This document shows positions 33,101-37,945 of a stretch of 37,945 nt of DNA, piece by piece. The notes under the pieces are model-generated. The model had not been told where the DNA came from, searched no databases, and saw nothing but the letters and a program-made list of their open reading frames with translations. This stretch comes from an uncultured Clostridia bacterium (GTDB lineage Bacteria > Bacillota > Clostridia > Christensenellales > UBA1242). The translations under genes and the position numbers were made by a program. Location of the stretch: NCBI GenBank assembly GCA_944384405.1, contig CALWTH010000037.1:1-37945 (forward strand), written 5' to 3'. Numbering within the stretch: the stretch's first letter is position 1; every line of letters begins with the position of its first letter.

Positions 33101-33444
33101 AAATTAAAGCACAATTAACCGATATGGAACAAACACATCAAGAAGTTCTTAAAAAACAACGTACAACATCAGGTCAGCAAGAAATTACAAAAGCGATGGA
33201 AAAAGACTTCAAATCATATGCTTCAAAACATACTAAACTTGAAAATCAAATTGAAGCACTTAACGCAAAAATTGAAACATTTAAACTTCCTGAATACTTG
33301 ATTTCAATTCAACGTGGAATAATTGCAGAGCGTGTTAAAAAAGAAAAGCAAGACAAAGAAGCTAAACTTAAACAACAAAAAGCTGAGAAAAAAGCAGAAA
33401 AGCAAAAAGCAAAGCAACAAAAGAAAGAAAGTAAATCAGAGTAA
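30124..33444 (+). CDS. Large surface-anchored protein with four carbohydrate-binding-like modules, membrane span and cytoplasmic coiled coil
   Basis: I do not recognise a named protein. A signal peptide (residues 1-37, cut near FASA|E) is followed by four beta-rich modules of about 170-190 residues. Each begins with a pattern like NGDF/NADF/NGTF...W and ends with an FDDI- or VDNV-type strand (near 222, 448, 664, 868), resembling CBM4/9-type galactose-binding folds. A Thr/Asp-rich linker (900-920) precedes one membrane helix (about 922-944) with a basic inner edge. The last 160 residues are charged, Lys/Glu/Gln-rich and predicted coiled coil, thus cytoplasmic. It is monocistronic with its own promoter and terminator. 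Binding partners are unknown; it may link cell wall or glycans to the cytoplasm. Confidence 0.8.
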   Translation: MITTNKKFNYLTIIIISLLLAVCLCFYPSVNANFASAETIASKEISVTNGDFDSSATTALQSTPTGWSREGSSSGKNGVISVNADTFSNRASGYALKSSQNPKKPYTQPNSELDDHILMINAKSSADTNETNHLGYKSNDISLESYSYYSFSIWTLTQTHARASIYIDGLGEDVQNTSFEAYSTNIWTEYRFYIATGIDAETINIQLWLGTKTTDSSNAVFFDHITARQLSGNYFYNEAGQYVGTDDVALDRVNVIDLRDSLDGMIENADFEKGDFTGWTVENYLPIGGDAKIVSIQNAESMENLGLDYIGSSLSEQNRYALLMYSNPKTPTKAVTIEYQSTPFEVLPYETYKITVWAKVSDDFDGTAYVTLREGTDVSNFYGEEYADDFYTPIEQSVSITSNTTNKMTNDYTPYYIFVKGHDLYKTSFSLVLGFGNDEEGASGSIVFDDITFESISHEQFDDATTTNAISVEPSILSGSPSVENGTFNTADTLDKNFEYPVKPASWTSATENDSSSMYGIVNTYSPLYDEHRAQYGNAKNPGNPTSVSTLGVDKDVNNVLMMYNYQETYQSVTSQSISTTANSYQLLSFDYKTVAQDLNNSLMSVYVLDSDNNVLYAEEGLSSSQWTTYSILVNTDTYATSLKLRIALGTSQSPVVGFLYVDNVKFETNSNITDDNYEDYQKSHNTLDFSLTNFGFVSNETVKDIHTPYMYEQKLENGENPEQGSVALYGGMIDTTNNIYGIQNSTNGTSSEQYIPAFISEYAVGKYTLTGKESISLESDKYYKISIDVFTRFSGDTEQDGVNEEDKLAFGAVFGLVGMDKNFENIVSNDSWTTYTIYVTVSENTDVQLQFGILNESANILGQVFFDNFVLDSIDENVYDNAVKQYANDDKVLLLTSQDTTTDEDDTTDDNTTDNEDTDGLIWYVIPTAILFVALVIALCAYFMKKVTIKKWERKKASEYDRETTLHRDVVRREAEQIRDAKIKEYQNKIDEIKAQLTDMEQTHQEVLKKQRTTSGQQEITKAMEKDFKSYASKHTKLENQIEALNAKIETFKLPEYLISIQRGIIAERVKKEKQDKEAKLKQQKAEKKAEKQKAKQQKKESKSE

Positions 33445-33478
33445 AAAAGATTGACACCTTTTGGTGTCATCTTTTTTT
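33445..33478. terminator. Bidirectional terminator between surface-protein and ferritin-like genes
   Basis: GACACC-TTTT-GGTGTC (33452-33467) is extended by GATT / ATC pairing with a bulge and flanked by A and T runs on both sides, so it can end transcription from either convergent gene. Confidence 0.85.
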
Positions 33479-34073
33479 AATTTAATGTCGATAATATTCC
33501 ATTTAAAATTTCAATATGCTCATTCTCGTCACTAATTATGTCATTTAATATGTTTATTACCTCTTGATTTGTTAAACAAGATATCATACTTTGATATTGA
33601 CTTATGGCACACTTTTCACTTTTTAGTGCACATTCAACAATTTTTTTGGCGTCACTATTTATGTAGTTTATAAGCCTCGTAGTAAAATATGCGTCACGTT
33701 GTGGTGGATGCGCAGTATAAATTGGATCAATACCAAGCCTTACAAGAGTTTGTGCAAGTAGATGTAAATGGTGCATCTCGGTCTCACCTATCTCCATTAT
33801 TTTTTCAGATATATCCAAATAACCAAGTTTTTCAAGCCATGTAGCAAAATAAGCATATTGAAGTATTGCGCCAAGTTCACTATTTCTTCCACTATAAGCG
33901 GGTGCAATTATTCTTGCACTTTTTATATCTTGACTAAGTCTTGACAAATCATAACTTGCTTGTTTGTTTTCTATTGGCGTTATTGTTGTGCTTTGTTCTT
34001 GCTCCTGTTCTTGCTCCTGTTCTTGCTCCTGTTCTTGCCTCTGCTCTTGCTCTCGTTGTATTTCTTCTTCCAT
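33477..34073 (-). CDS. Ferritin-like diiron protein with Glu-Gln repeat N-terminus
   Basis: The protein looks like a rubrerythrin-type four-helix bundle. Iron ligands are visible in helix 1 (NSELGAILQYAYFA), helix 2 (GETEMHHLHLL, ExxH), helix 3 (CALKSEKCAISQYQ) and helix 4 (SDENEHIEIL, ExxH), giving the E-ExxH-E-ExxH pattern. There is no rubredoxin domain. The first 27 residues are mostly alternating Gln and Glu, encoded by a 12-bp tandem repeat. Likely roles are oxygen or peroxide handling in an anaerobe. Its ribosome site lies inside the ychF terminator hairpin. Confidence 0.8.
   Translation of the reverse strand: MEEEIQREQEQRQEQEQEQEQEQEQEQSTTITPIENKQASYDLSRLSQDIKSARIIAPAYSGRNSELGAILQYAYFATWLEKLGYLDISEKIMEIGETEMHHLHLLAQTLVRLGIDPIYTAHPPQRDAYFTTRLINYINSDAKKIVECALKSEKCAISQYQSMISCLTNQEVINILNDIISDENEHIEILNGILSTLN
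33995..34042 (-). repeat. 12-bp tandem repeat within the ferritin-like gene
   Basis: Three exact copies of GTTCTTGCTCCT (33995, 34007, 34019) are followed by a changed fourth copy (34031) and related sequence to about 34056. On the coding strand they specify Gln-Glu pairs. The unit is a multiple of three, so copy-number changes keep frame. Confidence 0.9.
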
Positions 34074-34074
34074 A

Positions 34075-34120
34075 AAAAAACAACTCCTTTTTTGTTTTAT
34101 ATTCTAAGGAGTTGTTTTTT
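34075..34120 (-). terminator. Terminator of ychF whose 3' arm holds the next gene's ribosome site
   Basis: Two perfect 15-base arms, at 34106-34120 and 34075-34089, are separated by 16 bases. It follows the ychF stop by four bases and ends in a T run. The 3' arm contains AAGGAG, ten bases before the ATG of the ferritin-like gene. Confidence 0.85.
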
Positions 34121-34124
34121 GTTA

Positions 34125-35216
34125 CTAAACGTTAAATCTAAACAGCATTACATCGCCATCTTGCACGACATAGTCTTTACCTTCTATTCTCACCTTGCCT
34201 TTTTCTTTTGCCGCAGTGTAACTTCCACATTCCACCAAATCTTCATACTTAACGACTTCGGCACGAATAAATCCTCTTTCAAAGTCGGTGTGAATTTTGC
34301 CTGCCGCCTGTGGGGCTTTTGTGCCCTTTTTAATTGTCCATGCTCTGCACTCGCTTTCTCCTGCAGTTAAAAAACTCATAAGTCCTAAAAGATCGTAACT
34401 TGCAGTAACTAACTGGTCAAGTCCACTTTCTTTTATACCAAGTTCGTCTTTAAACATTTGACGCTCATCGCTATCAAGTTTTGTCAATTCTTCTTCAATC
34501 TTTGCACAAAGTGCTATCGTCTTTGCATTCTCTTTTTCTGCATACTTTTTGACTTCGTCAACATACTTGTTTGGCTTTCCAATATCATTTTCACCAATAT
34601 TTGCACAATATATCACTGGTTTTGTTGTAAGCAAGAAAAATGAGTTTATAATTTTTTGCTCTTCTTCGTCATTTGCCTTAACTGTGCGAGCGTTTTGACC
34701 ATTTTCAAGTGCTGTTTTTATTTTAGTTAATATTTCAAGTTCTTTTTCTGATTGTTTTTCGCCAACTCTTGCAAGTTTGTACAATTTATCATATCTTTTT
34801 GTCACTGTTTCCAAATCTGCAAGCATAAGTTCAAGATTTATTGTTTCAATATCTCGTATTGGGTCAACTGTCGCATTGACATTTATGATATTTGGATCAT
34901 CAAAACATCTAACAACGTGACAAATAGCATCAACTTCTCGAATATGGCTTAAAAACTTGTTGCCTAGTCCTTCGCCCTTGCTTGCACCTTTGACAAGTCC
35001 TGCAATATCAACAAACTCAATTGACGCAGGTGTTATTTTCTTTGTGTTATACATCTTTCCAAGAACGTTCAACCTTTCATCTTTAACATCAACCACGCCA
35101 ACATTTGGCTCTATTGTGCAAAATGGATAGTTCGCACTCTCTGCTCCTGCCTCCGTTATTGCATTAAACAATGTACTTTTTCCAACATTTGGTAATCCAA
35201 CTACTCCGATTTTCAT
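34125..35216 (-). CDS. ychF: Redox-regulated ATPase YchF (Obg family)
   Basis: YchF is an ATP-preferring P-loop protein that binds ribosomes and affects stress response. The 363 residues show Walker A GLPNVGKSTLFNAIT, the YPFCTIEPNVGVV switch, DIAGLVKGASKGEGLGN and a C-terminal TGS domain (FTRAEV-like FIRAEVVKYEDLVECGS). The specificity loop NIGEND is in the NxxE-type position that favours ATP. AAGGA precedes the ATG. The gene follows cysS by 13 bases; a strong terminator follows. Confidence 0.96.
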   Translation of the reverse strand: MKIGVVGLPNVGKSTLFNAITEAGAESANYPFCTIEPNVGVVDVKDERLNVLGKMYNTKKITPASIEFVDIAGLVKGASKGEGLGNKFLSHIREVDAICHVVRCFDDPNIINVNATVDPIRDIETINLELMLADLETVTKRYDKLYKLARVGEKQSEKELEILTKIKTALENGQNARTVKANDEEEQKIINSFFLLTTKPVIYCANIGENDIGKPNKYVDEVKKYAEKENAKTIALCAKIEEELTKLDSDERQMFKDELGIKESGLDQLVTASYDLLGLMSFLTAGESECRAWTIKKGTKAPQAAGKIHTDFERGFIRAEVVKYEDLVECGSYTAAKEKGKVRIEGKDYVVQDGDVMLFRFNV

Positions 35217-35229
35217 ATGTCTTTTCCTT

Positions 35230-36615
35230 TTAATATAATTGTTTTATATCCCAACTTGTTCCAAACTTTGTGTCATTTAATATTATTCCACGAGAAACAA
35301 GTTCATTTCTTATGTTATCTGCAAGCAAATAATCTTTCTGTTGTTTTGCCTCATGTCTTTGACTTATTTTATCTTCAATTTCTTGTTTTGATATGCCCAA
35401 TATATTCAAATATTTTTGCTTTAAATTTTCTATAAATTCAACTGGCTCATGTCTAAATAGCCCAAGTATGCTATTTACGAGTGGCAAAACACCTTTTATA
35501 GCACCGCCTGCTCGCATGTCTTTTAGTTTGTATTTTGAACATTCGGTGAACAAGTCTGCAATGACTTTTGCACTATTAAAATCATCGTCCATACTCTCAT
35601 AAAACTTGTTTACAAGATCATCATTTTTCTCACAATCACCAATAGATGAAAACACATTATAAAAATAATACAAATTTTTTTCAGCAAGTTTAAGTGCCTC
35701 ATCACCAAGGTCTTGTGTTGATGTGTAGTGATTTACAAGAATTGCATATCTTATGACTTCACTATCGTATGATTTTAACAAATCGTCAACAAGCATAAAG
35801 TTCTTTAGGCTTTTGCTCATCTTTTGACCATTTATTGTAATAAGTCCATTGTGTAGCCAATATTTTGCAAGGTCACAACCATTTTCACAATAACTTTGTG
35901 CTATCTCATTTTCATGGTGCGGAAAAATCAAGTCTTTTCCACCGCCGTGTATGTCTATTTGGTCACCAAGATATGTCTTTATCATAGTTGAACACTCAAT
36001 ATGCCAACCTGGCCTGCCCTGTCCCCATGGTGACGAGAATCCAAACTCCTCCTCTTTTGTGTGCTTCCAAAGTGCAAAGTCAAGGTTGTCATGCTTATTT
36101 TCTGCATTTTCTATTCTCACAGAATCAATAAGTTCGTCTATTTTTCTATTTGAAAGCCGTCCATAGCCATCATATTTTTTTACATCAAAATAGACATCAC
36201 CATCGTTTGTTTCATAGGCATAGCCCTTTGTTATTAAGTCTTCAATAAATGTAATTATCTCAGGTATACATTTGGTCACCCTTGGCCTAAAATCAGGCTC
36301 TTTTACACCCAAATTTTGCCATGTCGTGTTAATGGTTTTGATACGCTCATCGGCAAGTTCTAATGGAGATATTCCCATTTCTTTTGCTTGCAAAATTGAC
36401 CTATCGTCAATATCTGTGTAATTAGATGCATACACGACATCATAACCTTTTAATTTCAAATATTTATATATCATATCAAAAGTTATTGCCTGTCTTGCGT
36501 GACCAAGATGAACAAATCCATTTGTTGTCATTCCGCACACATACATCTTAACTTTGTTGCCATCTATTGGCACAAACTCTTCTTTTTTTCTGTGTAATAC
36601 ATTATAAACTCTCAT
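35230..36615 (-). CDS. cysS: Cysteinyl-tRNA synthetase
   Basis: The enzyme charges tRNA-Cys. Class I signatures are present: HLGH in GFVHLGHARQ and KMSKS in GQKMSKSLKNF. Zinc ligands are in YVCGMT, HIECSTM and HHENE. The C-terminal part is helical and ends with the anticodon-binding region. Length is 461 residues, typical. GAGG lies upstream of the ATG, which is two bases after the membrane-protein gene, so the two are likely co-translated. Confidence 0.97.
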   Translation of the reverse strand: MRVYNVLHRKKEEFVPIDGNKVKMYVCGMTTNGFVHLGHARQAITFDMIYKYLKLKGYDVVYASNYTDIDDRSILQAKEMGISPLELADERIKTINTTWQNLGVKEPDFRPRVTKCIPEIITFIEDLITKGYAYETNDGDVYFDVKKYDGYGRLSNRKIDELIDSVRIENAENKHDNLDFALWKHTKEEEFGFSSPWGQGRPGWHIECSTMIKTYLGDQIDIHGGGKDLIFPHHENEIAQSYCENGCDLAKYWLHNGLITINGQKMSKSLKNFMLVDDLLKSYDSEVIRYAILVNHYTSTQDLGDEALKLAEKNLYYFYNVFSSIGDCEKNDDLVNKFYESMDDDFNSAKVIADLFTECSKYKLKDMRAGGAIKGVLPLVNSILGLFRHEPVEFIENLKQKYLNILGISKQEIEDKISQRHEAKQQKDYLLADNIRNELVSRGIILNDTKFGTSWDIKQLY

Positions 36616-36617
36616 AT

Positions 36618-37325
36618 CTATTCCTCAATTTGCGAAATTTTGTCTTTTTTAATTTTTATCACTTTAAATTGCAAAACAAAATTTTTATCTTTATATGTCA
36701 AAAGTGCACAACAAAGTGCAGAAATTATTGCACCAACCGTACCTGAGATTATGTCAAACATAGTATCAAACAAAGCATTTTGTCCCAAAAGGTCACTGGC
36801 GTGCTGCAAGTCCATATTAAAAATTTCATCTATCATAAACTCAAATATTTCCCAAAGTGCAGTTAGTGACATTGAAAAACATAAAACAAACAAGAAAATA
36901 TAAACAGGAGAATTAGCCCCCTTTTTTGCTAGATGATTTACCAAAAACATAGCCAAAAATCCCAAGAGAAGTCCAGCAAGTGCATGAATTAAAATGTCCC
37001 ACCACCACAAAATATCATATAACTCAACATATGAGCCAAGATATATACTCAAAAATAAAAATAGATAAAACAAACTTGTTGCTGTCCTTGGAAATTGGAT
37101 TTTAAAAATAAAACGCAAATAAAGTGGCAAAAATAGAAGTGCAATAGCAAGTATTCTCTCCACAAGTGGAATAACAGAAGTTTGTGTGGCACTTGCAAGG
37201 TCAACAATACAAAAAACTGCCGAAATTACAAAAGCAGCCAAAACGCCCATAAAAAGCATTATATTTATCACATTAAAAGCATCAAAATTGCGTTCTCTTT
37301 GCCTACGTTCCAAAAAACTTTTCAT
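36618..37325 (-). CDS. DUF2238-like multipass membrane protein
   Basis: About six membrane segments are visible in 235 residues. The family-like blocks are DILWWWDILIHALAGLLLG, ALWEIFEFMIDEIF and DTMFDIISGTVGAIIS, which match the WWD...H, WE..E and D..D..G pattern of DUF2238 proteins. Function is unknown. AAAGG lies directly before the ATG, a very short spacing, so a downstream start is possible. It precedes cysS by two bases. Confidence 0.7.
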   Translation of the reverse strand: MKSFLERRQRERNFDAFNVINIMLFMGVLAAFVISAVFCIVDLASATQTSVIPLVERILAIALLFLPLYLRFIFKIQFPRTATSLFYLFLFLSIYLGSYVELYDILWWWDILIHALAGLLLGFLAMFLVNHLAKKGANSPVYIFLFVLCFSMSLTALWEIFEFMIDEIFNMDLQHASDLLGQNALFDTMFDIISGTVGAIISALCCALLTYKDKNFVLQFKVIKIKKDKISQIEE

Positions 37326-37373
37326 ACCTTTAATTATCTCATATTAACTGAAATAAATCAACTTTTACAAACA

Positions 37374-37400
37374 AAAAAACTCACGCAAGTGTGAGTTTTT
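37374..37400 (-). terminator. Terminator of the 120-residue gene
   Basis: AAAAACTCAC (37375-37384) and GTGAGTTTTT (37391-37400) pair around a six-base loop, followed by a T run on the minus strand. It begins 12 bases after the stop codon. Confidence 0.85.
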
Positions 37401-37411
37401 TATGTGGCTTA

Positions 37412-37774
37412 TTAAAGTGAAAGATTTTGTTCTTCTGAATTTTGTTTGTCATCATGTTTTTCTTCTTGATGTGTAGCAACAAGCTTAGGTTCATTCTCTT
37501 TTTGTTGTTCGTAATCAGAAACTTCAACATCTTTTTCCGTAAAGTCTTTGAGTGACACACTGTCTGCTTTAGATTGGCAAACAACTCCTATCGTTAAGCC
37601 TCCTATTACTAATGCTGCACAGCCGACTATACATCCGATAAGTCCCGCACCACCAAGCACAAAGCCAACGCACAAAGTGATAGCGCCAAGTGCAACTCCA
37701 CCATATGTTGAAATGTTTGCAAGTGTGTTCAATCTGTTTACTTTTTTCTTATACAATTTTTTATTGAAATTCAT
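37412..37774 (-). CDS. Small membrane protein of unknown function (120 aa)
   Basis: I do not recognise this protein. A basic N-terminus (KKLYKKKVNRLN) is followed by a glycine-rich hydrophobic hairpin of two membrane segments (about residues 20-65, VALGAITLCVGFVLGGAGLIG) and a hydrophilic acidic, Glu/Lys-rich tail with no defined fold. AGGAG lies five bases before the ATG. It has its own strong promoter and terminator, so it is a single-gene unit next to tex. Confidence 0.65.
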   Translation of the reverse strand: MNFNKKLYKKKVNRLNTLANISTYGGVALGAITLCVGFVLGGAGLIGCIVGCAALVIGGLTIGVVCQSKADSVSLKDFTEKDVEVSDYEQQKENEPKLVATHQEEKHDDKQNSEEQNLSL

Positions 37775-37793
37775 AAAAACTCCTAACGATTAT

Positions 37794-37821
37794 AGTATAG
37801 CATAAAGCAAGAAATTGTCAA
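37794..37821 (-). promoter_or_regulatory. Promoter of the 120-residue membrane protein
   Basis: On the minus strand a consensus TTGACA (37821-37816) and TATACT (37799-37794) are 16 bases apart. Three copies of a (A/T)GTCAAT heptamer at 37816, 37823 and 37834 overlap and flank the -35 box. Confidence 0.65.
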
Positions 37822-37831
37822 TAGTCAATTT

Positions 37832-37945
37832 TTAGTCAATGCCTTTCATTGTGAGTGAGATTCTCTTTTTCTCAACATCTACACCAAGGACTTTGACTTG
37901 CACAATGTCGCCTACTTTTAATACTTCGCTTGGATGTTTGATATA
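37832..37945 (-). CDS. Tex-family RNA-binding protein, C-terminal fragment
   Basis: Only the last 37 residues are in the window. HPSEVLKVGDIVQVKVLGVD followed by EKKRISLTMK is the end of an S1 RNA-binding domain. The HPxEVxxVGD and KRISLTM pattern is closest to the C-terminus of the transcription accessory protein Tex. Other S1-domain proteins are possible, so no symbol is given. Confidence 0.7.
   Translation of the reverse strand, partial: YIKHPSEVLKVGDIVQVKVLGVDVEKKRISLTMKGID

Noticed and set aside
33960..34370. 136-codon plus-strand frame opposite the ferritin-like gene and ychF
   Set aside because: It is the reverse of the Gln-Glu repeat and spans a terminator; the product is a Leu/Phe run.
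1..37945. tRNA or rRNA genes
   Set aside because: I found no cloverleaf or conserved rRNA sequence by inspection; a tRNAscan run would be decisive.

Overview
The window is a dense, AT-rich chromosomal segment of a low-GC Gram-positive bacterium (Bacillota, most likely an uncultured Clostridia-type lineage). Evidence for this is the Firmicutes gene order (uppS-cdsA-rseP; priA-def-fmt-rlmN-rsgA-rpe with divergent rpmB and asp23-fakA; minD-minE next to a SpoIVFB-like protease), AGGAG-type ribosome binding sites, and a previously hidden 26-residue SpoVM-like gene between rpe and rpmB. SpoVM and the SpoIVFB-like protease point to an endospore former or a descendant of one. Nearly everything is on the minus strand; only rpmB and one giant surface protein are on the plus strand. 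I see no rRNA, tRNA, insertion sequence, prophage or CRISPR array.

Layout (+ coordinates; minus-strand genes run right to left). 1-3,834: start of a probable polC, then rseP, cdsA, uppS, a small unknown gene and frr, a tightly coupled envelope/isoprenoid/ribosome-recycling operon. 3,956-5,508: tsf and rpsB, with a structured rpsB leader. 5,640-6,345: the only long gene-free stretch, dominated by a C-poor, 10-bp phased degenerate repeat. 6,383-8,401: fakA and asp23 (yloU/yloV pair). 8,545-8,861: rpmB (+) and spoVM (-). 8,907-15,084: rpe, rsgA, rlmN, fmt, def, priA. 15,186-19,619: rpoZ, ligA, pcrA. 19,660-23,103: four genes of uncertain function, including a Pycsar-type membrane effector homologue coupled to an unknown 119-residue protein. 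23,123-27,351: M50 protease, minE, minD, an MreB-like actin, and a trypsin-like lipoprotein. 27,545-30,024: Ppx/GppA-like protein, ferredoxin, two half-size TauE/SafE permeases. 30,124-33,444: a 1,106-residue surface protein with four carbohydrate-binding-like modules, one membrane span and a cytoplasmic coiled coil. 33,477-37,945: ferritin-like protein, ychF, cysS, two membrane proteins and the end of tex.

Most genes are core: translation (rpsB, tsf, frr, def, fmt, rpmB, cysS, rlmN, rsgA), DNA replication and repair (priA, ligA, pcrA, probable polC), envelope lipids (uppS, cdsA) and division-site or shape control (minD, minE, MreB-like). The most unusual items are the phased repeat, the SpoVM small gene, the apparent leaderless promoters of pcrA and priA, the surface protein, the structured rpsB leader, and the orphan Pycsar-like pair beside the M50 protease. 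No genes for a complete defence system were found; the Pycsar homologue has no cyclase partner in the window.
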